Shown: positions 18,116 through 28,200, numbered from the stretch's first letter. The stretch is DNA of 64,000 bases from an uncultured Bacteroidia bacterium (GCA_902789395.1 CADANY010000011.1:87730-151729); one strand, 5' to 3'. Numbers and translations are program-made. The notes: generated from the sequence alone by a model not told the origin.

Positions 18116-18607
18116 ATGGATAAAACGCTTGAAATAGAACTCTCAGAGATCAGGCCCAAGGTCCTGGCGACGGCTCTCAAATTCTTCCGAGCCTCCCGGC
18201 TGGAAGGTGATCCGGAGGATGTGGTGCAGGATGTGCTGCTAAGGCTTTGGGTGGCCAGACGTGACGGAGTCCCGATCCGCAGTGCAGAAGCCTGGGCCAT
18301 ATCTATTACCAAGAACAGTTGCATATCGCTATGGCGCAAGAAGACTCCCGTACGAAGCGGCGTGTATCCAGAATGGTTATCGGATGGGAATGACGCCTCA
18401 ACCTTGATTGAACAATCCGAGGTCCAAAGGCTGGCCGACAACGTACTGGAACGGCTTCCTGCAGGCACAAGACGACTGCTTCAATTACGCGCCACCGGGC
18501 TTTCCCTGGATGAGATTGCCGCCATAACCGGCAGGACAAAAGGCGGGGTGAAGAGTTCCATTTCAGCCGCACGGCAAGAATTGATAAAACACTTTAAAAC
18601 GAAGTAA
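18116..18607 (+). CDS. ECF-type RNA polymerase sigma factor
   Basis: A 163-residue sigma-70 family factor with only regions 2 and 4. Region 2 holds DPEDVVQDVLLRLW (about residues 35-48, core polymerase binding). Region 4 holds LPAGTRRLLQLRATGLSLDEIAAITGRTKGGVKSSI (about 118-153), the -35-reading helix-turn-helix. Both fit extracytoplasmic-function sigma factors. The next gene, 4 bases downstream, looks like its membrane anti-sigma partner, so signal-dependent release is expected. Confidence 0.92.
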   Translation: MDKTLEIELSEIRPKVLATALKFFRASRLEGDPEDVVQDVLLRLWVARRDGVPIRSAEAWAISITKNSCISLWRKKTPVRSGVYPEWLSDGNDASTLIEQSEVQRLADNVLERLPAGTRRLLQLRATGLSLDEIAAITGRTKGGVKSSISAARQELIKHFKTK

Positions 18608-18611
18608 TACA

Positions 18612-19133
18612 ATGGACCGGAAAGGTTTGATACAACTGTATCTGAATGCAGAAACGACCTGTCAGCAGGAGCGCGAGCTTGCCGCCTCCTTTGCCACTGT
18701 ACCCCCTGTCGACGAGGAAGAGAGAGCAGTATATATGATGATGCAGGCTGTCAGGCCCATCGAACTCCCGGACCTGCCGGAAGCCGATGAGGAGTTTGAC
18801 CGGATGGTGGGGCCTTCAAAGGTGCGCCCTTTCTTTACCTGGGGCCTTCCCCTGACAGGAGTGGCGGCGGCCATTGCAGCAGTGGTCCTGTTTACCCATA
18901 AGCCCGAGGATCACGGCATGCCTGACATTCCACAAAATAATTATATTGAAATCATTAAGCAAATTGCCTTTTTGACCAACTTCAATCCGGCGGAAGCCGA
19001 GAACCTGGAATTCAAACCCGTTGGGGACGGGTTTGTGATGACCGCCCATTTCCCCGATGGGCAAACCGCTTCATACATCCTGACACCGTTGGATGGGGGC
19101 GAATCCTTCAATCTCGTATCGTTAAACCAATAA
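18612..19133 (+). CDS. Probable anti-sigma factor, single-pass membrane protein
   Basis: 173 residues, unlike any family I can name firmly. The N-terminal ~75 residues are soluble and acidic (LIQLYLNAETTCQQERELAASF, then EEERAVYMMMQAV), one membrane helix follows at about residues 76-95 (TWGLPLTGVAAAIAAVVLF), and ~75 residues would be periplasmic. This topology, plus its position 4 bases after an ECF sigma gene, fits an anti-sigma factor that binds sigma in the cytoplasm and senses outside. No zinc-binding HxxxCxxC motif is present, so it is not a ZAS-type anti-sigma. Confidence 0.6.
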   Translation: MDRKGLIQLYLNAETTCQQERELAASFATVPPVDEEERAVYMMMQAVRPIELPDLPEADEEFDRMVGPSKVRPFFTWGLPLTGVAAAIAAVVLFTHKPEDHGMPDIPQNNYIEIIKQIAFLTNFNPAEAENLEFKPVGDGFVMTAHFPDGQTASYILTPLDGGESFNLVSLNQ

Positions 19134-19146
19134 AATACGATTATCC

Positions 19147-19800
19147 ATGAAAAAGATACTCCTTCTTTTCTTCTGTATGTTAGCCGGCGCATGGGCATTG
19201 TCTGCCCAGCAGACCATTTATATCATCGACAACGAGACCGTAGAGTTTTTCGACGGTTCACAGCTCAAGAACAGGACCGTCAGGGACTACAAAATCACCC
19301 AAAAAGGTTCCGGACGACACGCCATTACGATCCATGCCATCACTACATCCCCTTCGGTGTATTCAGTTTCCGGATCATTCTCCCCGCTGAGGCCTATGGT
19401 TCGTCTTGATTCCCTGATGACGCCTGATCGCAGTAGAATCACCCAATTCAGCGCCGATTCAGTTTTTGTTTCAGATGAGGCCTTCAAGGTTTTGAGCAAG
19501 AAAATCATCTACATAATCGATGGAAAAGAGTATGAGAATCCATCCCCGCTCAACATCATCTCGCCAACGGATATCGAGAGCATTTCTGTGGTCAAAGACG
19601 GGTCTTCCGAGCAACTGAAATATGGCGACGACGTGACTGTCATTAAAATTACGACAAAAAAGAATAAGGCGGATCTGACGAAGTTTCTGAAGACACTTCC
19701 TGGCGTTGAAGTCGATTCGGAAGGAAGGATCACGATCAACGGTCAGGCAGTCATGAAAATCACCATCAACGGACAGACATATTCCGTAGAGACAAAATAG
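19147..19800 (+). CDS. Secreted TonB-plug-like protein without a barrel
   Basis: 217 residues with a signal peptide (MKKILLLFFCMLAGAWALSAQQ). The middle contains IYIIDGKEYENP...ISPTDIESISVVKDGSSE...VTVIKITTKK, which is the core of a SusC-type TonB receptor plug. The end (FLKTLPGVEVDSEGRITINGQ) resembles the plug of the other barrel family encoded next door. A related IYIIDNETVEFF sequence occurs near residue 24, suggesting an internal duplication. There is no transmembrane barrel. It sits 13 bases after the anti-sigma-like gene and so belongs to the same operon. A role as periplasmic signal partner is inference. Confidence 0.6.
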   Translation: MKKILLLFFCMLAGAWALSAQQTIYIIDNETVEFFDGSQLKNRTVRDYKITQKGSGRHAITIHAITTSPSVYSVSGSFSPLRPMVRLDSLMTPDRSRITQFSADSVFVSDEAFKVLSKKIIYIIDGKEYENPSPLNIISPTDIESISVVKDGSSEQLKYGDDVTVIKITTKKNKADLTKFLKTLPGVEVDSEGRITINGQAVMKITINGQTYSVETK

Positions 19801-19810
19801 GGTTCAACAA

Positions 19811-19839
19811 TTGTCATTTCTGAAAAATCCCTAACTTTG
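19811..19839 (+). promoter_or_regulatory. Promoter of the outer-membrane barrel gene
   Basis: TTG at 19811-19813, 18 bases, then TAACTTTG at 19832-19839, a perfect TAnnTTTG. The box ends 20 bases before the ATG at 19860 and only 8 before the ATG at 19848, favouring the former start. Confidence 0.6.
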
Positions 19840-19859
19840 CGATTATTATGGACATTGTA

Positions 19860-22742
19860 ATGAAACGTACACTCGCACTCTTTATCATACTCATCAGCCT
19901 CTCAGTCCCGGCTTTTTCGCAGGTTTTCATCATCAATGACAATATGATGGCAGGAAGATTGTCGGAGATCAAAGCCACTGTCGTCGACTCCCTTACCAGC
20001 GAACCGATCGGATTTGCATCCATCTACGTCATCCCGTCCAAAGACACAACGATAACCAACTTTACCCTCTCCGACGCTAAGGGCGAAGCCAAACTCGACG
20101 AAGTCCCCTACGGAAGCTATGTCTTCCATGTCGAAATGATGGGATACAAACCCTTCGTCAAAGAAAAGTACTTCCGGGAGCGCCGTGTCGACATGGGAAC
20201 GATCCGTCTTCAGGTCGACGAGCAATACCTCCAGGCGGCCGTCGTCTCCGGAGTCGGGAACCCCATCGTCGTCAAGCAGGACACAGTCGAATTCAATGCA
20301 TCTTCTTTCCGGGTCGGAGCCAATGCCATGCTCAAGGATCTGCTCCAGCGGATGCCCGGCATGGAAATCACGGAAGACGGGAAAGTCAAATTCAACGGAG
20401 AAGAAATCGACCACCTGACCGTAGGCGGACGGACGTTCTTCTTTGACGACCAGTCTACCGCCCTCAATAATCTTCCCGCCTCGGTCGTTGATAAAATCCG
20501 GGTCATCGACCGGGAATCCGAAGCAACCCGCTCGACCGGCATCCAGGACGGGGCCCGGGAAAAGGTTCTCGACGTCGCCCTGAAAAAAGAATACGAAAAG
20601 GGCTGGTTCGGAAATGCCGGTGCCAAGGGCGGAACGACCCTGGGGGCCAATGAAGACGAGCAGCTCCGCGACAACCGGGGATTTCTTTTCAGCGGCAATG
20701 CCCTTGTATCCGCTTATACAGATAAAGACCAGGTCACGGTCATCGGCAATGTGCAGAATGTCGATGGCGGGAATGGCGTTGTCATGATAATCGACGAGGG
20801 CGGGGAAGCCACTCCGCTGAACCAGGGCCTTTCTACGGCCGCCCAGCTTGGCATCAACGCCAATACGACACGGATCAAAAACGTAGAGAGTACCGTCGGG
20901 GCCAATTACAAATACTCGGACACCGATTCGGGCTCACGCTCTTTCCGGACGACGTATCAGGACGACGGTGACCTGACATCCAGTTCCGAGAACTTCGGCA
21001 AGCAATACGCCCGTTCCGCAACCGCCAATATGGAGTTCAAAAAAGAAAAGGGAAAAGTCTGGTTCCATCTCCGTCCCTCTTTCCGTTACGGCTTAACGGA
21101 CAACACTACCCATGGCAATTCCGAAACAAACCGGAACGGGTCTTTTATCAATGCCTCCGAAAAAGCCTCTAACTCGCAAAATACCAGCAAAATGACAAAC
21201 CTGGACAGCGATATCTCTTTCCGGGAAATCGGAAATAAAAAAGGACGTACCGTACGTCTTTCCCTAGATGGATACTATAGTACCGTCACAGGGCACAGTT
21301 CGGAGAACTCCCTGCTCCGGCTATCCGCCGGATCGGAATCCCGATCCATGCAGTATGACACGGATGGGGATAGTTATTCGATGGGTGGTTCGATCGCCTA
21401 TACGGAACCGCTCGGTGAAAAATGGAAATCGAATACATCAGCTGGCCTGTCTTACTCCCGCTCTGACCAGATCCGGGACGCTTTCGACGAGGCCGGACGG
21501 AACGACTACTACAGTTCCGTCAGCCAGAGCAGTTTTCTTGAGCAGACTTACCGGCAGACATTCCAGTATAAATTCGGCGAACAGAGCTGGATTACGCTCG
21601 GAGCCCAGCTTAGCGGTGTGCTCAATGAAACCTACTCCAAGAGCTTCGGTGTAGAAGAGACGACCGGAAAAGACGAATGGAACTGGTTTGTCACCCCGAG
21701 ACTCGATTTCCAGCACGGCAAAGGAAACGATCGTTTCTACCTTTCAGCCTCCGGCTACACCCAGCAACCCTCCTCAAACCGGAAACTACCGGTCCTCAAC
21801 ATTGCCGATCCCTCCCGCCTGAGCCTCGGCAACACCTATCTGAAGCCTTATACGAGCACTTCGCTGAATGGTTCATGGGACAGGAACAACCGGGAGAAGT
21901 TTTCTACCCTGATGATGTATTTCTATACTTCAGTTACAACCACCCCCATCAGCACCGCCATGTGGTATGATCCGGACGGTATCCTCTATTCCATTCCCGT
22001 CAATACGAAAAAGCCTTCCCTGAGCGGAGTTCTCTATGCCAGCTATACGACTCCCCTGGATGCGAAGAAACATTGGTTCATAACCGTCGGCGGGTCAACC
22101 GGCATCACGGCATCTACCTCCTATCAGGCAAAAGGAACACTCAAGGGTCTCGATAAAGAGACGTTCAATTATACCGAGTTCATGACCGGATTCTGGGGAG
22201 ACGAACACGGTTCTCTCTTCTACAGCGGAAAGAGCGGCTTTGCCGAAAGTGATACCCGGTCTATCGATCCGGGCGCCAACATCAATATACGGTATAACCA
22301 GGACCGTTACAATCTCAATGCTGGGGCAAGCACGAGCGGACGGATCGTCCGTTATTCACTGGACCCTACGGCCGACATGAATACCCTCACAACCCGGTTG
22401 ACTGCCAGGGGATCCTATACGACAAAGCATGAATTCGAGATCCAATCCGACCTCAACTATGTCTTTTACAAAGGTTTTTCTGAAGGATACGGAGCCCCGG
22501 AGTGGCAGTGGAACGCCTCTGTCTCCAAGAATATCGGCCCCTTCAACCTCAGCATTACAGCTCATGACATCCTTGACCAGACCCGGAATCTGACCCACAC
22601 GGTTACGAATAACTACGAAGAGGACACCTATCGTCTCATCCTGGGACGTTACATCCTGTTCGGAGTCAAGTGGAACTTCGGAAAGATGAACGCCGCCCAC
22701 AGCCGGCGGGCACAGAATGCCGCCTGGGATATGGTCTGGTAA
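19860..22742 (+). CDS. Outer-membrane beta-barrel protein, TonB-receptor-like
   Basis: About 960 residues from the ATG at 19860, which opens a clean signal peptide (MKRTLALFIILISLSVPAFSQ); an ATG at 19848 adds four residues. Residues ~37-105 form a carboxypeptidase-regulatory-like beta-sandwich (VDSLTSEPIGFASIYV). The plug region follows (LLQRMPGMEITEDGKVKFNGE, LPASVVDKIRVID), and from about residue 230 a long run of alternating aromatic strands forms the barrel. This is the OMP_b-brl_3 type seen in Bacteroidota. No SusD partner follows, so it is not a standard Sus pair. It has its own promoter but lies next to the sigma/anti-sigma genes, so it may be their target. Confidence 0.8.
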   Translation: MKRTLALFIILISLSVPAFSQVFIINDNMMAGRLSEIKATVVDSLTSEPIGFASIYVIPSKDTTITNFTLSDAKGEAKLDEVPYGSYVFHVEMMGYKPFVKEKYFRERRVDMGTIRLQVDEQYLQAAVVSGVGNPIVVKQDTVEFNASSFRVGANAMLKDLLQRMPGMEITEDGKVKFNGEEIDHLTVGGRTFFFDDQSTALNNLPASVVDKIRVIDRESEATRSTGIQDGAREKVLDVALKKEYEKGWFGNAGAKGGTTLGANEDEQLRDNRGFLFSGNALVSAYTDKDQVTVIGNVQNVDGGNGVVMIIDEGGEATPLNQGLSTAAQLGINANTTRIKNVESTVGANYKYSDTDSGSRSFRTTYQDDGDLTSSSENFGKQYARSATANMEFKKEKGKVWFHLRPSFRYGLTDNTTHGNSETNRNGSFINASEKASNSQNTSKMTNLDSDISFREIGNKKGRTVRLSLDGYYSTVTGHSSENSLLRLSAGSESRSMQYDTDGDSYSMGGSIAYTEPLGEKWKSNTSAGLSYSRSDQIRDAFDEAGRNDYYSSVSQSSFLEQTYRQTFQYKFGEQSWITLGAQLSGVLNETYSKSFGVEETTGKDEWNWFVTPRLDFQHGKGNDRFYLSASGYTQQPSSNRKLPVLNIADPSRLSLGNTYLKPYTSTSLNGSWDRNNREKFSTLMMYFYTSVTTTPISTAMWYDPDGILYSIPVNTKKPSLSGVLYASYTTPLDAKKHWFITVGGSTGITASTSYQAKGTLKGLDKETFNYTEFMTGFWGDEHGSLFYSGKSGFAESDTRSIDPGANINIRYNQDRYNLNAGASTSGRIVRYSLDPTADMNTLTTRLTARGSYTTKHEFEIQSDLNYVFYKGFSEGYGAPEWQWNASVSKNIGPFNLSITAHDILDQTRNLTHTVTNNYEEDTYRLILGRYILFGVKWNFGKMNAAHSRRAQNAAWDMVW

Positions 22743-22752
22743 GTTTCACGGA

Positions 22753-22783
22753 TTTGGTGGTTCCCTCAAAAAAAGTAACTTTC
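22753..22783 (+). promoter_or_regulatory. Candidate promoter of the GH29 gene
   Basis: TTTG at 22753-22756, exactly 19 bases, then TAACTTTC at 22776-22783 (last base differs from consensus). The box ends 3 bases before the ATG at 22787, so transcription would begin at or next to the start codon (leaderless). Confidence 0.4.
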
Positions 22784-22786
22784 AGC

Positions 22787-24253
22787 ATGATCCGGAAATA
22801 TACTCTGACAATGCTGGTACTCACCGGTCTCCTGTTTTCCTGCGGGGGTCCTTCCGGAGGAGGCACCGAACCCGGACCGGAGCCGTATGGTCCCGTTCCG
22901 ACGGACGGCCAGCTGAGATGGCAGCAGATGGAACGGAACCTCTTTCTCCATTTCGGACCCAATACGTTCAGCGGAAAAGAATGGGGAGACGGGAAAGAGC
23001 CCGAGGACCTGTTCGCTCCGACAGACCTGGACTGCCGGCAATGGGCGCGGACTGCCGCCGCGGCGGGCTTTAAAGGCCTTATTTTGACGGCAAAGCACCA
23101 CGACGGGTTCTGCCTCTGGCCAAACCCGGAAAGCCGCCATACGGTCGCGCAAAGCGCCTGGAGGGACGGTCAAGGAGATATCCTGAAAGAGCTCTCCGAC
23201 GCCTGCCGGGAATACGGCCTTTCGTTCGGTGTCTATATATCCCCTTGGGATCGGAACGATCCGCATTACGGGAGCGATGCCTACAACGATGTCTATGTCC
23301 GGACCCTGCAGTCCGCCCTGTCTTCCTACGGGCCCGTCTATGAACTCTGGTTCGACGGAGCCAACGGAGAGGGGCCGAACGGGAAACGGCAGGTTTACGA
23401 CTGGCCCCGGTTCCATGAAACAGTCCGCGCCCTGCAGCCGGAAGCGGTTATGTTCTCGGATATCGGTCCCGGCTGCCGCTGGTGCGGAAATGAACGCGGA
23501 TCTAACGGAAGAACCAGCTGGAGTTCCCTCTCCCCCGACGGTTTTTCCCCGGGAGCCGGAGCCCCGCCGACAGACACCCTCCAGCAGGGAAATGTCCATG
23601 GAACTGATTGGATCCCTTCGGAGGTCGATGTCTCGATCCGGCCGGGATGGTTCTGGAAGGAAAGTGAAAACGACCGGGTGAAAAGCCTGGAAGAGCTTCT
23701 GGAAATCTACTATCGGAGCGTCGGGCGGAATGCCCTCCTGCTCCTGAACGTCCCGCCGGATACCCGTGGGCATATCCATGAGACCGATTCGGCCCGGCTG
23801 ATGGACTTTTCCCGGGCACTGGACCGGATCTTCGAAAAAGATATTGCCGCCGGAGCGTCCGTAAAGGCGACATCTTCTTGGAAAGGATCGGAATACGCCG
23901 TCGAAAACGTGCTGGACGGCGATTACGACCGCTACTGGGCTGCGATGGAGGGAGACCTGACTCCATGGGTTACGCTCGAACTCCCGGAAAAGAGAACCTT
24001 CAACCGGATCCTGCTGCAGGAATACATCCCCCTCGGCCAGCGAATTGCCTCCTTTACAGTCGACGCCCTTGACGAAGACGGATACTGGAAACGGATCGCA
24101 GAGGAGACCACGATAGGATACAAGCGGATTCTATGCATCCCGCCTGTCAAGACCCAAAGCATCCGTATCAATATCGAGCGGGCCTACGCTCCCCCTATCC
24201 TTTCCCGCATCGCCCTGTTTTATGACGATGTGTCCTCCTATTTGGACAAATAA
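22787..24253 (+). CDS. GH29 alpha-L-fucosidase lipoprotein
   Basis: 488 residues from the ATG at 22787, which gives a lipoprotein signal (MIRKYTLTMLVLTGLLFSCGG). The family hallmarks are RWQQMERNLFLHFGPNTF, the LTAKHHDGFCLWPN block, and the nucleophile motif ELWFDGANGEGP with Asp190. The C-terminal ~130 residues form a discoidin-like sandwich (AVENVLDGDYDRYWAA). It removes terminal fucose, probably from host or plant glycans. The longer open frame to 22670 overlaps the barrel gene and was rejected. Together with GH92 it points to use of N-glycan or mucin-like glycans. Confidence 0.9.
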   Translation: MIRKYTLTMLVLTGLLFSCGGPSGGGTEPGPEPYGPVPTDGQLRWQQMERNLFLHFGPNTFSGKEWGDGKEPEDLFAPTDLDCRQWARTAAAAGFKGLILTAKHHDGFCLWPNPESRHTVAQSAWRDGQGDILKELSDACREYGLSFGVYISPWDRNDPHYGSDAYNDVYVRTLQSALSSYGPVYELWFDGANGEGPNGKRQVYDWPRFHETVRALQPEAVMFSDIGPGCRWCGNERGSNGRTSWSSLSPDGFSPGAGAPPTDTLQQGNVHGTDWIPSEVDVSIRPGWFWKESENDRVKSLEELLEIYYRSVGRNALLLLNVPPDTRGHIHETDSARLMDFSRALDRIFEKDIAAGASVKATSSWKGSEYAVENVLDGDYDRYWAAMEGDLTPWVTLELPEKRTFNRILLQEYIPLGQRIASFTVDALDEDGYWKRIAEETTIGYKRILCIPPVKTQSIRINIERAYAPPILSRIALFYDDVSSYLDK

Positions 24254-24272
24254 CGAAAAATCGTTAAATTTG
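24241..24272 (+). promoter_or_regulatory. Promoter of the unknown gene at 24281
   Basis: TTTG at 24241-24244, 20 bases, then TAAATTTG at 24265-24272 (perfect TAnnTTTG). Only 8 bases separate the box from the ATG, so the leader is about 4 bases or none. The -33 box lies in the last codons of the GH29 gene. Confidence 0.6.
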
Positions 24273-24280
24273 GGAATTGT

Positions 24281-24838
24281 ATGAGAAGCAGAGCGGACAT
24301 AGAAAAAGCGTACGATTCCTTTGTTCAGGATCTTTCTTCGGTCGAACGGAAGTCCGAAGACATCCGCTCATACTATGAAATCATCGGCGTCCGGCATTTC
24401 ATCGAACCTGACGGAGCCCGGGAATTCTTCACCAAACCCTTCGGAGATTTCCGAAAAAGCATCGTGGAAGAACTGGAAACGGAATCATGCCGCAGCAATC
24501 CATACTGCGCCATGATCTATCATCCTGAGGCCCGGGAATATGAACTGGCCGACATCATCGCGGACCTTTCTTTCTCGCAGATGGAACGAATCCCCACCGT
24601 TCATGGTACCAAAGAGACCGATGAACGGGAACAGGGTATCGCTTTCGTGCTGAGTGTCTATACGGCTTTCGCCATTCTTGAGAACCCCGCCCTTTCAGCT
24701 GCTGACTTCAGCCGCCTGTTCCGGCGGAGCTGGGACAATTATTTCCTGAATGACATCTCCCGCGCCATCCGGAACGTCTACGACAAGAACTGGTACGGGA
24801 AATACAATCCCCGCACAACCTTCTATCCCCTCGGATAA
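24281..24838 (+). CDS. Unknown helical protein
   Basis: 185 residues that I do not recognise. There is no signal peptide or membrane helix. It is mostly helical with notable stretches DIRSYYEIIGVRHFIEPDGAREF, YELADIIADLSFSQME and a C-terminal FLNDISRAIRNVYDKNWYGK. It has its own promoter (24241-24272) and stands alone, convergent with bactofilin 5 bases away. The good promoter, typical base composition and compact neighbours suggest a real gene. Its function is unknown. Confidence 0.75.
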   Translation: MRSRADIEKAYDSFVQDLSSVERKSEDIRSYYEIIGVRHFIEPDGAREFFTKPFGDFRKSIVEELETESCRSNPYCAMIYHPEAREYELADIIADLSFSQMERIPTVHGTKETDEREQGIAFVLSVYTAFAILENPALSAADFSRLFRRSWDNYFLNDISRAIRNVYDKNWYGKYNPRTTFYPLG

Positions 24839-24843
24839 AACGC

Positions 24844-25275
24844 TTACTTCTCCTGCTGCGGTTGAGGCTGGGCCGGACGAGGCATCGGCTGGCCGGTCAG
24901 CTGGGCTGCCAGTTTATCGAACTCACCCTCTGCCAGCATCTTGCAGTTTCCGTTGAAACGGGCGTCCAGCTCTACCTGGAGACGCTTTATATGCAGATCG
25001 CCGTCTACCTTGCAGCCCCCTTTGAGGGAGAGGGTATCCTTGACATAGAAATTGCCCTGGATCACGCCCCAGAAATCGACATTCTGACAGATGATATCTC
25101 CCTTTACGACAGCTTTTTCACCGACTACGACACGGCCTTTTGAATAGACCTTACCTTCAAAAGTTCCGTCGATCCGGATATCGTTCGGGGATGAGATTTC
25201 GCCCTTGAATACAGAACCGGCGGAAATCCGGCTCACTTCATTGACACTGATGTTAGGTTCCATTGTTTTAGCCAT
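24844..25275 (-). CDS. Bactofilin (polymer-forming cytoskeletal protein)
   Basis: 143 residues. The central ~95 residues are the bactofilin right-handed beta-helix, seen as regular short hydrophobic repeats (FKGEISSPNDIRIDGTFEGKVYSKGRVVVGEKAVVKGDIICQ in shorter units). The ends are unstructured; the C-terminus is Pro/Gln-rich. Bactofilins assemble without nucleotides into filaments involved in shape and envelope organisation. The gene follows secA by 21 bases on the same strand and is probably co-transcribed. A second start at 25263 would give MEPNISVNEVS. Confidence 0.92.
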   Translation of the reverse strand: MAKTMEPNISVNEVSRISAGSVFKGEISSPNDIRIDGTFEGKVYSKGRVVVGEKAVVKGDIICQNVDFWGVIQGNFYVKDTLSLKGGCKVDGDLHIKRLQVELDARFNGNCKMLAEGEFDKLAAQLTGQPMPRPAQPQPQQEK

Positions 25276-25296
25276 ATATTTCTGTTTCTTTATTTT

Positions 25297-28200
25297 CTAA
25301 ACCAGGCCTTTTCCGTGGCAGTTCTTATACTTCAGACCGGAACCGCACGGGCAGGGATCGTTCCGCCCGACCTTCTTGTCGGCAAGGAAAGGCTGACGGG
25401 ACTTCTGTTCCCCGTTGGTCGAAAGCTGGGACGGGTCATTGGTCCGCATCTGGGCCAGATCACGGCGCGGCTGGGGAGCACGGGCCGGCTGGGCCTCATC
25501 CCGGTCACGAAGCGGAATAAACGCACGGAAGAGGAAGGACAGCGCATCCTTGTTCAGGTCCTCCAGCATGGCGGAGAAAAGATTGTAGCTCTCCAGCTTA
25601 TAGACAACGAGCGGGTCTTTCTGCTCGTAGGCAGCATTCTGGACGCTCTGGCGCAGATCATCCATATCCCGCAGGTGCTGTTTCCAATGCTCATCGATCT
25701 GATACAGAATCAGGTTCTTGCTGAGGGTCTTTGCAATCTCGCGGCCTTCGGACTGGTAGGCCTTCTCGAGATTGACGGAAAGGTTGATCATCCGCTTGCC
25801 GTCCGAAATCGGCATCGCGATATTCTGGTACATCGATCCCTGTTTCTCATAGACCTGCTTGATGAACGGATAGACCTTTTCAATCATCGCATCCATCCTC
25901 CGGCGATAGACCTCCTGCATATGCTCGGTCAGCTTGTCGGCAATCTCCTGCGGTTTCGCATGGGAGTAGAACTCGGGCGTAAAGCCAAGGTCAATCGAAA
26001 GCTGGGCCATGACGTACTCTTCGAATGCCTCGTAGCTCATGCCCTGGGCATTTTCCGTAATGATCGTCGCCATATCCATCATCATGTTCTGCACATCGAT
26101 CTCGATCCGGTCTCCGGAAAGGGCGTTGCGGCGGCGGCTGTAGATCGCTTCACGCTGGAAGTTCATGACGTCGTCGTACTCGAGGGTCCGCTTACGCCAG
26201 CCGAAATGATTCTCTTCGACCTTCTTCTGGGCCGTTTCAATCGAATTGGACAGCATACTCGAAACGAGGGCTTCGTCATCCTTCATTCCCAGTTTATCAA
26301 CGACGCTCGCAATCCTCTCGGATCCGAATTTCCGCATCAGGTCGTCTTCCAGGGAGATATAGAAGGTTGAAGAACCCGGGTCCCCCTGACGTCCGGCACG
26401 GCCGCGCAGCTGGCGGTCGACACGGCGGGAGTCGTGGCGGGTCGTACCGATGATGGCAAGACCGCCGGCTGCCTTGACTTCCGGGGAAAGCTTGATATCG
26501 GTTCCTCGACCGGCCATGTTGGTCGCGATCGTCACTTTGCCGGACTGACCCGCCTGGGCGACGATTTCCGCTTCGCGGGCGTGCTCCTTGGCATTGAGGA
26601 CATTGGGATGCAGGCCGCGGAGGCGCATCATCCTCGCCAGAAGTTCGGAGGTCTCGACATCCGTCGTACCGACAAGGACCGGACGGCCCGCATTGGAGAG
26701 TTCGACGACTTTATCGATGACGGCGTTGAATTTCGCTTTCTTGGTCTTATAGATGATGTCATCCTGGTCGTCACGGATAACGGGACGGTTCGTCGGGATG
26801 ACGACGACATCAAGTTTGTAGATACTCCAGAACTCGCCCGCCTCGGTCTCTGCGGTACCGGTCATACCGGCGAGTTTGTGGTACATACGGAAATAATTCT
26901 GGAGCGTAATCGTCGCAAAGGTCTGCGTCGCAGCTTCAACCTTGACGTTTTCCTTGGCCTCGACCGCCTGGTGCAGGCCGTCGCTCCAGCGGCGTCCTTC
27001 CATGATACGGCCGGTACTTTCGTCGACGATCTTGATCTTGTTGTCCACGATGACGTAGTCGATGTCCTTGGTAAACATCGCATAGGCCTTCAGGAGCTGG
27101 ATAACGGTATGGACACGCTCGCTCTTGAGGGAGAAGTCTTCCATGAGGGCATCCTTCTTCTGCTGCTTTTCCAGGGCGGAGAGCGATCCGTCCTGCTGGA
27201 TTTCAGCGATTGCGGCGCCCATGTCCGGGAGGACGAAGAAGTTCGGATCGTTGACGGCCTTGGCAAGGACATCATGGCCCTTGTCGGTCATATCGACGGA
27301 ATTCTGGATCTCGGAAATGACGAAGAAGAGATCATCCGTGACGATATGCATCTCCCGTTCGTTGTCCTGCATATAGAAGTTCTCCGCTTTCTGGAGAAGT
27401 TGTTTCATACCCTGTTCGGACAGGAACTTGATCAGCGGCTGATACTTGGGGAGTCCCTTGTGGCAGCGGAGAAGGAGCTTGCCGCCTTCGTTCTCGTCGC
27501 CCGCTGCGATGAGGCGCTTCGCCTCGTTGAGGGTCTGGGTGACGAGGGACCGCTGCATCGTGTAGAGGCGCTCGACATAGGGACGGAACTCCATGAACTG
27601 CTCGTCGTCTTCGGACTTCTGGGTCGGACCGGAAATGATGAGCGGGGTACGGGCATCGTCAATCAGGACGGAGTCGACCTCATCGACGATGGCGTAGTGA
27701 TGCTTTCTCTGGACAAGGTCTTCCTGGCGGATCGCCATGTTGTCACGCAGGTAGTCGAAACCGAATTCATTGTTCGTACCGAACGTGATATCGCAGTTAT
27801 AGGCCTGCTTGCGCGCATCGCTGTTCGGCTGGTGCTTGTCGATACAGTCGACCGAAAGTCCATGGAACATATAGAGCGGTCCCATCCACTCGGAGTCTCG
27901 CTTGGAGAGGTAGTCGTTGACCGTGACGACATGGACGCCTTTCCCGGCAAGGGCATTCAGGAATACCGGCAGGGTCGCGACGAGGGTCTTTCCTTCACCG
28001 GTCGCCATCTCGGCGATACTTCCCCGCTGCTCCTTGTTGGTCTTGAGGGATCCGTTCAGGACGATACCACCAATGATCTGGACATCGTAATGGACCATAT
28101 CCCAGGTGATCTCATTGCCTCCGGCGACCCAATGGTTCTGCCAGATAGCCTTGTCGCCCTCAATGCGGACGAAATCGTGGTTCGTAGCGAGCTGACGGTC

